DNA of 64,000 bases from Brevibacterium aurantiacum (GTDB lineage: Bacteria; Actinomycetota; Actinomycetes; Actinomycetales; Brevibacteriaceae): NCBI RefSeq assembly GCF_900169065.1, contig NZ_FXZB01000003.1:124001-188000 (forward strand). The letters are read 5' to 3'. The notes under the pieces are model-generated. The model was not told the origin of the DNA and ran no database searches. It saw only the letters and a list, made by a program, of their open reading frames with translations. Below, piece after piece: positions 27,141-36,282 of the stretch (positions are counted from its first letter, which is position 1; each line of letters begins with the position of its first letter). The position numbers and the translations under genes were made by a program.

Positions 27141-28034
27141 ATGTCGCAAGTCCCACAAGATTCAGCACCGGCGAAGCAGAACTCCATGCCGAACAATGAG
27201 AACAACCCCTCGATTCCCGCGCTCTTCGACCTCAGCGGCCGCACCGCCGTCGTCGTCGGTGCCGGATCCGGACTGGGTCAGGCGAGTGCGATCGGACTCG
27301 CCGATGCCGGTGCTCATGTCGTCGTCGCCGACCTCAACGTCGACGGCGCCGAGGAGACGGTGCGCATCATCAGCCAACGCCAGGGAGATGCGGGAAGCAC
27401 AGGCAAGGGCGGGCACAGCGCCACCGCCTCGCCGGGCGCCGAAGCCGCACGCGTGGACATCACCGACTCCGAGTCGGTCAACGCCCTCGTCGCAGCTCAC
27501 CCGGAAGCGCAGGTCCTCGTCATCACCCCGGGCGCGAACGTGCGCAAACGACTGCTGTCGACGACCGATGAGGAGTTCGACCGGGTCATCGACATCAACC
27601 TCAAGGGCACCTACCGTCTCATGCGCGGGTTCGGTGCCGAGATGGCCGAGCGCGGACGCGGCTCCATCGTCACCTACTCCTCATTCCGAGCGCTGGCGAT
27701 CGAACCGGGCCAGGGCCTCTACGCCGCAGCCAAGGCCGGGGTCGTGCAGCTGACGAAGACGTTGGCCAGCGAGCTGGGTCCGCAGGGCGTGCGCGTCAAC
27801 GCGATCCTGCCAGGGCCCTTCGACACTCCTCTGACTCAGCAGATCAAGGCCGATGAGGAATGGTGGAACGCCTACGCGGAGAAGACCGCTCTGGGCCGTT
27901 GGGGCCAGTTGCACGAGATCGCCGGGCCGGTGCTCTTCCTCGCCTCCGACGCATCGACCTACGTCACGGGACACTCGCAGCTCGTCGACGGCGGCTGGAT
28001 GGCACAGGACGGTCGCTTCTCCCCGCGGCTGTAA
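27141..28034 (+). CDS. Short-chain dehydrogenase/reductase
   Basis: A 297-residue SDR with a 30-residue polar N-terminus, the cofactor motif VVGAGSGLGQASA, an acidic residue in VVADLN favouring NAD(H), a catalytic Ser in VTYSSF and the YAAAK Tyr/Lys pair, and a C-terminal VTGHSQLVDGGW. A Gly/Ser-rich insert of about 25 residues falls near residue 85-110, before ARVDITDS. The ATG at 27141 follows GGAAGGA. It resembles 2-deoxy-D-gluconate/3-oxoacyl-type SDRs; the substrate is unknown. Confidence 0.88.
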   Translation: MSQVPQDSAPAKQNSMPNNENNPSIPALFDLSGRTAVVVGAGSGLGQASAIGLADAGAHVVVADLNVDGAEETVRIISQRQGDAGSTGKGGHSATASPGAEAARVDITDSESVNALVAAHPEAQVLVITPGANVRKRLLSTTDEEFDRVIDINLKGTYRLMRGFGAEMAERGRGSIVTYSSFRALAIEPGQGLYAAAKAGVVQLTKTLASELGPQGVRVNAILPGPFDTPLTQQIKADEEWWNAYAEKTALGRWGQLHEIAGPVLFLASDASTYVTGHSQLVDGGWMAQDGRFSPRL

Positions 28035-28040
28035 GTCTCC

Positions 28041-28076
28041 GGTCGTACGCAGTCGCGGCGGTCGTACGCGGTCGCG
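28041..28076. repeat. 19-bp-period direct repeat upstream of a permease
   Basis: GGTCGTACGCAGTCGCG at 28041 and GGTCGTACGCGGTCGCG at 28060 differ by one base. They lie in the 78-bp gap between the SDR gene and the permease gene, so they could be regulator sites for the permease or simply a small duplication. Confidence 0.6.
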
Positions 28077-28112
28077 TGCGACGGTCGTGACTGCTCGTGC
28101 AAGAATATTCGC

Positions 28113-29606
28113 ATGACCGCTCGAGACAACGTGCCCTCCCCTGCAGCGACCGAACGAACTCGGCTGAGCACTCAGCTGGTGCGTCGCAAGTCGATCACCA
28201 GCATGATCGAGGACACCCAGGACGCGTCCACCGGCGGTCTGCGCAGAACCTTCGGCGTCTTCCAGCTGACGATGATCAGCGTCGGCGCCACCTTGGGCAC
28301 GGGCATCCTCGTCATCCTCGGTGAGGCTGTTCCGATCGCCGGTCCCGCCGTCTGGTTGGCCTTCATCCTGGCCGGAATCACGGCCCTGCTCTCCGCTGTC
28401 AGCTATGCGGAGATGGCGGGTATGGTTCCGGTGTCAGGGTCGAGCTATTCGTATTCCTATGCGACCCTCGGCGAGGGTGTGGCCTGGGTCTGCGGGTGGT
28501 GCCTGGTCCTCGAATATGCGGTCTCCGTCGCCGCCGTGGCCGTCGGTGCCGCCGACTACGTCAATGAGACGCTGCGGATCTTCGGCCTGGAGCTGCCCGC
28601 GTCATTGTCGGCCGGCCCCGGCATCGCCGAGAGCCCCGGCGGAGTCATCAACCTCTCGGCCCTCATCGTCGTCCTCCTCGCCACGGTCCTGCTCATGCGC
28701 GGGGCCAAGGAGTCCGGCATCGTCAACACGATCATCGTGTTCGTCAAGCTCGGCATCCTCGTGTTCTTCGCCATCGTCGCCTTCACCGCGTTCAAGGCCG
28801 GCAACTTCGAACCGCTGCTGCCCATGGGTGCTGCCGGTGTCACCGCCGCGGCATCGAGTGTGTTCTTCTCCTACATCGGCTTCGACGCGGCCTCGACCGC
28901 CGGTGAAGAGGCGAAGAACCCGAAACGGGACCTGCCGCGGGCGATCATCCTCTCGATGGTCATCGTCACCACCATGTACGTGCTCGTCGCCGTGGCTGCG
29001 ATCGGTGCACGGCAGTGGCAGTGGTTCGAGACCGCGAAGGCTCCCCTGGTCCAGATCGTCCACGAGCTCACGCAGTCCAACCTTGCGGTCTTCATCTTCG
29101 CGGCCTCCGCAGTCCTCGCGATCCTCTCGGTCGTCATCACCGTCCTCTACGGACAGTCACGGATCCTGCTCACCATGTCCCGCGACGGTATGGTCCCGCG
29201 TGTCTTCGGCATCGTCTCCCCGCGGACCGGCACTCCCCTGGTGGGCACGCTCGTCACCGGTGTCCTGGTGGCGATCACTGCGGCGCTGATTCCGCTTGGC
29301 GAGCTGGCGAATGCCACGAGCATCGGCACGCTCTTCGCCTTCTGCCTCGTCAACATCGCCGTCATCTACCTGCGTGTGAAGCGTCCGGACCTGCCGCGCT
29401 CATTCAAGGTGCCCTTCGGCCCGGTCATTCCGATCCTCGGCTCGCTGGCGTGTGCGTTCCTCATGGTCAACCTCGGCGGAACCACCTGGATCGTCTTCGG
29501 CCTGTGGATGGTCGTCGGGTTCGTCGTCTACCTCACCTACAGCCGCCGCCACTCCCGCGTCGGCGCCCTCAGCGACAGCGACTACCGCGCGAGCATGGAC
29601 GCCTGA
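28113..29606 (+). CDS. APC-superfamily amino acid permease (cationic amino acid transporter type)
   Basis: A 497-residue protein with 12 or more hydrophobic helices. The first follows LRRTFGVFQLTMISVGATLGTGI, and the consensus stretches SYAEMAGMVPVSGS, FFSYIGFDAASTAGEE and RILLTMSRDGMVP are those of the CAT/YfnA branch of the APC superfamily, which imports amino acids at the cytoplasmic membrane. Exact substrate not determinable. A hairpin follows the stop, and rlmB converges from the other strand. Confidence 0.9.
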   Translation: MTARDNVPSPAATERTRLSTQLVRRKSITSMIEDTQDASTGGLRRTFGVFQLTMISVGATLGTGILVILGEAVPIAGPAVWLAFILAGITALLSAVSYAEMAGMVPVSGSSYSYSYATLGEGVAWVCGWCLVLEYAVSVAAVAVGAADYVNETLRIFGLELPASLSAGPGIAESPGGVINLSALIVVLLATVLLMRGAKESGIVNTIIVFVKLGILVFFAIVAFTAFKAGNFEPLLPMGAAGVTAAASSVFFSYIGFDAASTAGEEAKNPKRDLPRAIILSMVIVTTMYVLVAVAAIGARQWQWFETAKAPLVQIVHELTQSNLAVFIFAASAVLAILSVVITVLYGQSRILLTMSRDGMVPRVFGIVSPRTGTPLVGTLVTGVLVAITAALIPLGELANATSIGTLFAFCLVNIAVIYLRVKRPDLPRSFKVPFGPVIPILGSLACAFLMVNLGGTTWIVFGLWMVVGFVVYLTYSRRHSRVGALSDSDYRASMDA

Positions 29607-29625
29607 GCCGCGATACGGTTCGCTC

Positions 29626-29686
29626 AACCTCCCGATGTCACAAAACCTCCCCGGCGCCGGGCACTTTTAGTGACGTCGGGGAGGTT
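29626..29686. terminator. Imperfect long hairpin between convergent genes
   Basis: Arms AACCTCCCGATGTCAC (29626-29641) and GTGACGTCGGGGAGGTT (29670-29686) pair with one bulge and one mismatch across a 28-nt loop containing TTTT. It sits between the permease and rlmB and probably ends both transcripts. Confidence 0.6.
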
Positions 29687-29705
29687 CAGTTCGGGCTGGT
29701 CGCTG

Positions 29706-30641
29706 TCAGCCGCGGCGGGTGCGGGCGACTTCGTAGAGGGAGACGGCCGCAGCGATTCCCGCGTTGAGGGACTCCGTGGTCGCAGCGATCGGGATCGAGA
29801 CGATCTGGTCGCACTTGTCGGCGATGAGACGCGAAATGCCCTTGCCCTCGGAGCCGACGACGATGCACAGCGGGTCGCGGCTGAAGGTCAGCTCCGGCAG
29901 CTCGACCTCACCGTCCATGTCGAGTCCGACGACGAAGACGTTCTGTTTCTTGAGCTCGTCGATGGCGCGCGCCAGGTTGACGACCTGGGCGACCTTGATG
30001 CGGGCGGCGGCACCGGCGGAGGTCTTCCACGCGGCGGCGGTCATCGAAGCGGCACGACGTTCGGGGATGATGACCCCGTGCCCGCCGAAGGCAGCCGCCG
30101 AGCGCACGATGGCGCCGAGGTTCCTCGGGTCCGTGATGCCGTCGAGGGCAACGAGCAGCGGAGCCTCGGCCCGGTCGGCTGCGACCTCGAGCAGGTCACG
30201 GGGCTCGGCGTAGTCATACGGCGGGATCTGTAGGGCGATGCCCTGGTGGATCGCGTCATCGGTGAGCCGGTCGAGGTCGGGCTTGCTCGCCTCGAGCATC
30301 GAGATGCCGCGCTTGGTGGCCAGGGTGATGGCCTCACGGACACGGTCATCGGAGTCGATGCGACCGGCGACGTACATCGCGGTTGCCGGAACGTCCTCGC
30401 GCAGAGCCTCGAGCACCGAGTTGCGCCCGGCGACCATGTTCGGACCGTTCTCCTTCTTGCGGCGCCTGGCCTGGTTGGCGCTGGAGGCCTTCTTGGCCGC
30501 TGCCGTCTTGTGCGCCTTGTGATAGACGCGGTCCTCGGCCTTGGGCGTGGGCCCGCGGCCCTGCAGGCTGCGCTTGTTCTTGCCGCCGGAGCCCTTGGTC
30601 GGGCCCTTCTTCGAGCCGCCGGAGCGTGGGTTGGAAGCCAT
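29706..30641 (-). CDS. rlmB: 23S rRNA 2'-O-ribose methyltransferase, TrmH/SpoU family
   Basis: A 311-residue protein. The first 65 residues are a Lys/Arg/Gly-rich basic extension common in actinobacterial members. Next is the SpoU substrate-binding domain (VAGRNSVLEAL) and the knotted methyltransferase domain with motif 1 DGITDPRNLGAIVRSA, motif 2 CIVVGSEGKGI and motif 3 IPIAATTESLNAGIA. RlmB methylates G2251 of 23S rRNA in the peptidyl-transferase loop. It lies 78 bp downstream of cysS, a pairing conserved across actinobacteria. Confidence 0.92.
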   Translation of the reverse strand: MASNPRSGGSKKGPTKGSGGKNKRSLQGRGPTPKAEDRVYHKAHKTAAAKKASSANQARRRKKENGPNMVAGRNSVLEALREDVPATAMYVAGRIDSDDRVREAITLATKRGISMLEASKPDLDRLTDDAIHQGIALQIPPYDYAEPRDLLEVAADRAEAPLLVALDGITDPRNLGAIVRSAAAFGGHGVIIPERRAASMTAAAWKTSAGAAARIKVAQVVNLARAIDELKKQNVFVVGLDMDGEVELPELTFSRDPLCIVVGSEGKGISRLIADKCDQIVSIPIAATTESLNAGIAAAVSLYEVARTRRG

Positions 30642-30719
30642 GTGATTCCTTAAGAGTCGTAGGTGGTGGCGAACCGGAGTCCGTCACCGGGAGAGATTTT
30701 CTGAGCGAAGTGCGGTGGG

Positions 30720-32177
30720 TCAGCTGTCTTTGACGTGGTAGCGGTAGCCGTCGGCCGTGTCCTCGATGACGATTCCGGCAGATGCCAGACTGTCCCGGAT
30801 CGCATCGGCGGTGGCGAAGTCCTTCTCCGCCTTCGCCGCAGCCCTCTGTGAGGCGAGCGCATCGACGAGGGAATCCAGCGCCGTTTCCACCGTCGCATTC
30901 GTTCCTGACTGAGCCCATGCCTCGGCGCTGGGATTGACTCCCAGGATATCGAGCATGAGCTCCACCTCGGCGACGATCTGCGTGAGCTGGCTCCGATCCT
31001 GACCGGAGTCGAGGAGCTTCGCACCCTCGGTGACCGTCGCGAAGACCACGGACAGCGCACGGGGCACGCCGAGGTCGTCGTCGAGCGCCGCTGCGAACTC
31101 CGCGGGCACGTCGACGCCGCGAGTGCTGTAGCCGTCGCTGACTTCGGGAAGTGCGGGAGCATCCTCGCCGAGAGTCTGCCGGGCACGCTGCAGGAAGTTC
31201 GCCAGGCGGTCCAGCGAGGCCGTCTGCCGGTCCATGGCCTCGGGTGAGAACTCGAGGATCGACCGGTAGCTGGCACCGGTGAGGAAGAAGCGCACGGCCA
31301 GCGGGCTGTAGCGGTGGAAGAGTTCGGAGGCGAAGACCGAGTTGCCGAGCGACTTCGACATCTTGTCCCCGCCCACATTGAGCAGGCCCGAATGCATCCA
31401 GATATTGGCGAACCGGTCACCGGCCGCGCGTGACTGGGCCAGCTCGTTCTCATGATGAGGGAAGCGCAGGTCAAGCCCGCCCCCGTGGATGTCGAAATTC
31501 TCGCCGAGGTACTTCGTCGACATGGCCGAGCACTCGATGTGCCAGCCCGGTCGGCCCCGACCCCAGGGAGCCGGCCACGAGGCGGTGCCGGGCTCGCCGG
31601 GCTTGTGCGCCTTCCACAGCGCGAAGTCCCGGGCATCCTTCTTGCCCCGCATGTCCGCATCGTTCGCGGGTTCCATGTCCTCGAGGCGCTGGTTGGTCAG
31701 TTCCCCATAGTCCGCCCACGAGGTGGCCGCGAAGTAGACATCGCCGCTGTCATCGAGTGCCGGGTAGGCATACCCCGCGTCGATGAGTCGATCGATGAGT
31801 TCGATCATCTCGGTGATGTGCCCGGTGGCGCGGGGTTCGTAGCTGGGTGGCAGCACGTCGAGGGCGGCATAGGCCTGGGTGAAGGCCCGCTCGTATTTGA
31901 AGGCGTGGGCGAACCAGGGTCGCCCCTCCTCGGCGGATTTCGACAGGATCTTGTCGTCGATGTCCGTGACGTTGCGGACCAAGGTGACGCTGTAGCCGCG
32001 GTACATCAGCCAACGACGAAGCTGGTCGAAGACCGAGGCCGAGCGCAGGTGGCCGATATGTGGCTCGCCCTGCACCGTGGCACCACAGACGTAGATGCCC
32101 ACGTGCCCGGCATTGACGGGGCGCAGTTCGTCGGTGGTGCGGCTGGCGGTGTTGTACAGAGCGATAGTCACGCACAC
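30720..32177 (-). CDS. cysS: Cysteinyl-tRNA synthetase
   Basis: A 485-residue class I synthetase. Zinc-binding Cys31 is in VCGATVQ, the HIGH motif is PHIGHL (40-43), further zinc ligands are in GWHIECSAM and HHENELAQS, and KMSKS lies near residue 273. It has the C-terminal DALR-type helical region. It is annotated from GTG 32177; a second GTG at 32171 (start MTIALYN) is equally possible, and neither has a clear ribosome site. It charges tRNA-Cys in the cytoplasm and is not the mycothiol ligase MshC, from which it differs in length and C-terminus. Confidence 0.95.
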   Translation of the reverse strand: MCVTIALYNTASRTTDELRPVNAGHVGIYVCGATVQGEPHIGHLRSASVFDQLRRWLMYRGYSVTLVRNVTDIDDKILSKSAEEGRPWFAHAFKYERAFTQAYAALDVLPPSYEPRATGHITEMIELIDRLIDAGYAYPALDDSGDVYFAATSWADYGELTNQRLEDMEPANDADMRGKKDARDFALWKAHKPGEPGTASWPAPWGRGRPGWHIECSAMSTKYLGENFDIHGGGLDLRFPHHENELAQSRAAGDRFANIWMHSGLLNVGGDKMSKSLGNSVFASELFHRYSPLAVRFFLTGASYRSILEFSPEAMDRQTASLDRLANFLQRARQTLGEDAPALPEVSDGYSTRGVDVPAEFAAALDDDLGVPRALSVVFATVTEGAKLLDSGQDRSQLTQIVAEVELMLDILGVNPSAEAWAQSGTNATVETALDSLVDALASQRAAAKAEKDFATADAIRDSLASAGIVIEDTADGYRYHVKDS

Positions 32178-32466
32178 AAGTCTACCGGGGACAAGCGCTG
32201 TGTTGCTGTCTGCGCGGGCATCATGACTCGGGGACGACTATGAGGTGTCCGACATTTGATACGAGAGTGTTACACAGCTCACGTGACTTGGGGCACGTTT
32301 CATAGTGACCTCCCAGTATGCTGGGGAGCAAGTCAACGCGACCGCGCCCGCTTCATCACGAGGCTATCCTCGTAGGCGGTACGCTCGCTTGCCGGCGATT
32401 TCGTCACAGCAGACCGTCATACCGGCATCAGCCTCACAACAATGTGGTTGGACAGAAAGGAACACC

Positions 32467-34035
32467 GTGTCTTCCACCAAAGCACCCCAGAGGGAGGTCT
32501 TCGCCACCCGCGGCGCGTTCATCTTCGCAGCCATCGGGTCGGCAGTCGGCCTCGGCAATATCTGGCGCTTCCCGTACATCACGTACGACAACGGCGGCGG
32601 CGCCTTCATCATCCCCTATCTCGTCGCTCTTCTGACAGCTGGCATTCCGCTGCTGTTCTTCGACTACGCAATGGGCCACCGGTCCCGCGGCTCAGCGCCG
32701 CTGGCGTTCCGGATGGCATCGAAGGTCGCCGAGCCCATCGGCTGGTTCCAGACCGGTGTGGCCTTCTTCATCGGCATCTACTACGCAGCCATCATCGGCT
32801 GGGCCGGGTGCTACATGTTCTTCTCCCTCAACCAGGCATGGGGCGATGACGCGACCGGGTTCTTCACCGAGACGTTCCTCCACGCCAGCGACCCGGGCAT
32901 CTCGTTCGAGTTCGTCCCCGGCATCCTGATTCCGATCATCCTCGTGTGGATCGCCACGCTGGGAATCCTCCTGGCCGGTGTGCAGAACGGCATCGCGCGA
33001 TTCTCGAAGATCTTCATCCCGCTGCTGGTCGTCCTGTTCCTCGCGCTCGTTGTCCGGGCCCTGTTCCTGCCGGGCGCCTTCGACGGCATCAACGCACTGT
33101 TCACCCCAGACTTCGCTGCGCTGGCAGATCCGGCAGTATGGATCGCGGCCTATGGGCAGATCTTCTTCTCACTGTCGATCGCCTTCGGCATCATGATCAC
33201 CTACGCCTCCTACCTGAAGCGGAAGACGAACCTGACCGGTGCCGGACTCGTCGTCGGCTTCTCGAACTCCGCGTTCGAGATCCTCGCCGGAATCGGCGTC
33301 TTCGCAGCTCTCGGCTTCATGGCTGCGGCGCAGGGCACGCAGGTCTCCGAGGTTGCCGAGAGCGGCATCGGACTCGCGTTCATGGCGTTCCCGACACTGA
33401 TTTCGGAGATGCCGGGAGGCGCGCTGTTCGGCTTCGCCTTCTTCGCCTGCCTCGTGTTCGCCGGGCTGACGTCGATCATCTCGATCGTGCAAGTCCCGAT
33501 CCAGGCCGTGCGTGAGAAGTTCGGCCTCGGCGACAGGGCGTCGACCTTGCTCGTCGGCGGAATCATGGCGGTCATCTCGATCCTGCTCATGCCCACCGTC
33601 ACCGGCCTCTACGTCCTCGACACGATCGATGCCTGGGCCAACAACATCGGCATCGTCGGCGGTGCCGTCGTCGCGCTCATCACCATCGGCTGGATCGCCC
33701 GCAGACTTCCTGTCCTGCGTGATCACCTCAACGCGATCTCGAGCTTCAAGGTGGGCTGGCTCTGGATGATCATCCTCGGCGGTCTCACGACCATCGTGCT
33801 CATCTACATGCTCATCACCCAGATCATGACCTACTCGACCGAAGGCTACGAAGAGTATCCAGCCGTCCTCACGGGCACCTTCGGCTGGGGCATGATCGGA
33901 CTGCTCATCATCGCCTCGATCGTCCTGACCCTGATCAAATGGCCCCAGAAGACACTCGACGCGGCCGAAGCGGCCGTCGCCGATTCTGTGGCCGAAAAGA
34001 ATCGCACAAACACCACTCACGGAGGAGCACACTGA
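32467..34035 (+). CDS. Neurotransmitter:sodium symporter-family amino acid transporter (MetP-like)
   Basis: A 522-residue protein with 12 hydrophobic helices and the NSS signature SAVGLGNIWRFPYI in the first helix (sodium and substrate site). The GTG at 32467 was chosen because AGAAAGGA lies just upstream; the longer frame to 32305 has no ribosome site and would add 54 unlikely residues. Corynebacterium MetP of this family imports methionine and alanine with a small partner, MetS, and a matching short gene follows with a 1-nt overlap. The 289-bp gap upstream holds a small CTCCCAG/CTGGGGAG hairpin at about 32309-32327 but no clear promoter. Confidence 0.9.
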   Translation: MSSTKAPQREVFATRGAFIFAAIGSAVGLGNIWRFPYITYDNGGGAFIIPYLVALLTAGIPLLFFDYAMGHRSRGSAPLAFRMASKVAEPIGWFQTGVAFFIGIYYAAIIGWAGCYMFFSLNQAWGDDATGFFTETFLHASDPGISFEFVPGILIPIILVWIATLGILLAGVQNGIARFSKIFIPLLVVLFLALVVRALFLPGAFDGINALFTPDFAALADPAVWIAAYGQIFFSLSIAFGIMITYASYLKRKTNLTGAGLVVGFSNSAFEILAGIGVFAALGFMAAAQGTQVSEVAESGIGLAFMAFPTLISEMPGGALFGFAFFACLVFAGLTSIISIVQVPIQAVREKFGLGDRASTLLVGGIMAVISILLMPTVTGLYVLDTIDAWANNIGIVGGAVVALITIGWIARRLPVLRDHLNAISSFKVGWLWMIILGGLTTIVLIYMLITQIMTYSTEGYEEYPAVLTGTFGWGMIGLLIIASIVLTLIKWPQKTLDAAEAAVADSVAEKNRTNTTHGGAH

Positions 34036-34139
34036 TGGGTACCTCAGCAATCGTCATGATGGTCATCGCCATGGTCACCGTCTGGGGCGGCCTCATCGCC
34101 GCAATCATGCACCTGCGTAAGCACCCGGACCAGGAGTGA
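34035..34139 (+). CDS. Small single-helix subunit of the NSS transporter (MetS-like)
   Basis: A 34-residue protein made of one hydrophobic helix (SAIVMMVIAMVTVWGGLI) and a charged tail (HLRKHPDQE), matching the MetS small subunit needed for activity of MetP-type symporters. The ATG shares its A with the transporter's TGA (TGATG), so translation is tightly coupled. A terminator follows 45 bp later. The gene is easily missed because of its length. Confidence 0.85.
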   Translation: MGTSAIVMMVIAMVTVWGGLIAAIMHLRKHPDQE

Positions 34140-34184
34140 TCACCGCCGAAAGGCAGTGATCTCACACTGACGATCCGATAGCTC

Positions 34185-34229
34185 GGAGGCGGTTCGACAC
34201 CTGGTGAAAGGAGTCGAGCCGCCTCCTTT
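34185..34229 (+). terminator. Terminator after the MetPS-like operon
   Basis: A 14-bp stem (GGAGGCGGTTCGAC with GTCGAGCCGCCTCC, one G-U pair; arms 34185-34198 and 34213-34226) followed by TTT. It ends the symporter operon. Confidence 0.75.
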
Positions 34230-34384
34230 GCTCTGCCTGCCTGCTGACCTGAATTCTCATTCGGTGAGCACACTGGTCGTGAGCGCCATGCCTGGTTAGG
34301 GTGGGGGCTGTACGAACTCATCGTCGGGCGAACTCAGCCGTTGACAACGCATTGAGCACACCGCCCAGAGCACTAGGAGACGCA

Positions 34385-35476
34385 ATGCCACAGACTGTCA
34401 AAGGTGTCATCTCCCGCAGCAAAGGGGCGCCGGTCGAACTCACAGACATCGTCATCCCCGACCCGGGACCCGGCGAGGTCGTCGTCGACGTGAAGTCGTG
34501 CGGCGTCTGCCACACGGACTTCCACTACCGCGAGGGCGGAATCAGCGACGACTATCCGTTCCTGCTCGGCCACGAATCGGCCGGCACGGTCTCAGAGATC
34601 GGCGAAGGCGTCACCGACGTCGAGGTGGGCGACTTCGTCATCCTCAACTGGCGCGCCATCTGCGGTGAGTGCCGGGCCTGCAAGCGCGGCGAACCCTGGT
34701 ACTGCTTCGACACCCATAACGCTTCGCAGAAGATGACCCTGCCCGACGGCACCGAGCTCGAAGCCGCACTGGGCATCGGGTCCTTCGCAGAGAAGACCCT
34801 GGTCGCGGCCGGACAGTGCACCAAGGTCCCCGAGGCTGATCCCGCTGTCGTGGGTCTGCTGGGCTGCGGTGTCATGGCCGGAATCGGTGCCGCCATCAAC
34901 ACCGGCGAGGTCACCCGCGGCAAGACCGTGGCCGTCATCGGCTGCGGCGGCGTCGGCTGCTCGGCTATCGCCGGTTCTGCGCTGGCCGGTGCCGGCACGA
35001 TCATCGCCCTCGATCTCGATGACAAGAAGCTCGACTGGGCGAAGGATCTCGGAGCCACCCACACGGTCAATACCCGCGGCAAGAGCGAGGACGAAGTCGT
35101 CGAGGCCATCCAGGAACTCACCGGAGGCTTCGGCGCCGACGTCGTCATCGACGCGGTCGGCCGACCTGAAACCTGGCGACAGGCCTTCTACGGCCGTGAC
35201 CTCGCGGGCACCGTGGTGCTCGTGGGCGTGCCGACCCCGGAGATGGAGCTGAGTGTTCCGCTGCTCGACGTCTTCGGCCGCGGCGGTCGCCTCAAGTCCT
35301 CCTGGTACGGTGATTGCCTGCCCGAACGGGACTTCCCAATGCTCGTCGACCTGTATCAGCAGGGACGCGTGCCTTTGGAGAAGTTCGTGTCTGAGCGCAT
35401 CGGGCTCGGCGACGTCGAGGAGGCATTCGAGAAGATGAGTCAAGGCAAGGTACTGCGATCGGTGGTGGAGCTCTGA
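34385..35476 (+). CDS. mscR: S-(hydroxymethyl)mycothiol dehydrogenase
   Basis: A 363-residue zinc-dependent class III-like alcohol dehydrogenase. Catalytic zinc ligands are Cys42 (GVCHTDFH) and His63-Glu64 (GHESAG), structural zinc cysteines are at 93, 96, 99 and 107, and the Rossmann motif GCGGVG is at 186-191. Overall sequence fits the actinobacterial formaldehyde-oxidising enzyme that uses mycothiol. AGGAG precedes the ATG. Its stop shares one nt with the next ATG, the same pairing with a metallo-hydrolase as known in mycobacteria. mshA in the same window makes the cofactor precursor. Confidence 0.92.
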   Translation: MPQTVKGVISRSKGAPVELTDIVIPDPGPGEVVVDVKSCGVCHTDFHYREGGISDDYPFLLGHESAGTVSEIGEGVTDVEVGDFVILNWRAICGECRACKRGEPWYCFDTHNASQKMTLPDGTELEAALGIGSFAEKTLVAAGQCTKVPEADPAVVGLLGCGVMAGIGAAINTGEVTRGKTVAVIGCGGVGCSAIAGSALAGAGTIIALDLDDKKLDWAKDLGATHTVNTRGKSEDEVVEAIQELTGGFGADVVIDAVGRPETWRQAFYGRDLAGTVVLVGVPTPEMELSVPLLDVFGRGGRLKSSWYGDCLPERDFPMLVDLYQQGRVPLEKFVSERIGLGDVEEAFEKMSQGKVLRSVVEL

Positions 35477-36147
35477 TGACGGCAATCGAACATCTGGTCA
35501 CGTCTGGAACGTTCTCGCTCGACGGCGGAACCTGGGATGTCGACAACAACGTCTGGATCATCGGCGACGACTCCGAAGTCATCGTCATCGACCCCGCGCA
35601 TGACGTCAATGCCATCGCGGAGAAGGTCGGGGCGCGTGAGGTCAAAGCGATCCTGCTGACCCACGGTCACGACGACCATGTGGGAGTCGTGCGCGACTTC
35701 GCACATCGCGTGGGCAACCCGCCCGTCCACCTCAATCCCGAGGACCATATCCTCTGGGACATGACCTACGAGGGCTACCGGCCCGATGCGGAGATCTCCG
35801 ACGGCGACACCTGGCACGTCGCCGGGGTCAGGATCAAGGCACTGCACACGCCGGGCCACTCCCCCGGTTCGACCTGCTTCTTCATCGAAACAGGACTGCC
35901 GATCCCAGCCTCGGCCGGTGCCGGCAGTGCCGTCGGGCCTGTCCTCTTCTCCGGGGACACACTGTTCAACGGCGGTCCGGGAGCCACCGGACGTTCCCAT
36001 TCGAGCTTCGACACGATCATCGCCTCGATCAGGGACGTCCTGTTCAAGCTCCCCGACGCCACCATCGTCCTCACCGGACATGGTGAGCCGACCTCGATCG
36101 GCGCCGAAGCGCCGTCGTTGGACGATTGGATCAAACGCGGAGAGTGA
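35476..36147 (+). CDS. Metallo-beta-lactamase-fold hydrolase partner of MscR
   Basis: A 223-residue protein with THGHDDHVG (zinc ligands His63, His65, Asp67, His68), TPGHSPGST and FSGDTLFNGG typical of glyoxalase II-like hydrolases. It is translationally coupled to mscR (TGATG). The likely job is hydrolysis of S-formylmycothiol, or another mycothiol thioester, to formate and free mycothiol (inference from the operon). A strong terminator follows. Confidence 0.88.
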   Translation: MTAIEHLVTSGTFSLDGGTWDVDNNVWIIGDDSEVIVIDPAHDVNAIAEKVGAREVKAILLTHGHDDHVGVVRDFAHRVGNPPVHLNPEDHILWDMTYEGYRPDAEISDGDTWHVAGVRIKALHTPGHSPGSTCFFIETGLPIPASAGAGSAVGPVLFSGDTLFNGGPGATGRSHSSFDTIIASIRDVLFKLPDATIVLTGHGEPTSIGAEAPSLDDWIKRGE

Positions 36148-36215
36148 GAGCCGCACACCAGTGAGAGTCGGAAACCTCTGACTCGCCGAGGTGGCGCCTG
36201 AGTTTCCCGGTTGAA

Positions 36216-36249
36216 GATGCCGTGGTCGCAGATCTGCGACCACGGCATC
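36216..36249 (+). terminator. Perfect-palindrome terminator after the mscR operon
   Basis: A 34-bp perfect palindrome (left half GATGCCGTGGTCGCAGA) folds into a 15-bp or longer stem and is followed by T-rich TCTTCGTTT on the plus strand. It separates the mscR operon from the permease. Confidence 0.8.
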
Positions 36250-36282
36250 TCTTCGTTTGGGGTCGGAGGTTAGAATCATCTG

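Noticed and set aside
28041..28076. Attachment site or mobile-element end
   Set aside because: A short direct repeat only; no integrase, transposase or inverted ends nearby.
28321..29289. Ser/Arg-rich frame inside the CAT-type permease
   Set aside because: Composition is dominated by S, R and P, the usual +1 shadow of a hydrophobic GC-rich gene.
30720..32177. MshC (cysteine:glucosaminyl-inositol ligase) instead of CysS
   Set aside because: MshC resembles CysS but is about 410 residues and lies in other contexts; this 485-residue protein sits beside rlmB and keeps the full tRNA-binding C-terminus.
32305..32466. 54-residue N-terminal extension of the NSS symporter
   Set aside because: It has no ribosome site and is Arg/Ser/Gln-rich; the GTG at 32467 has a good ribosome site and gives the family's normal N-terminus.
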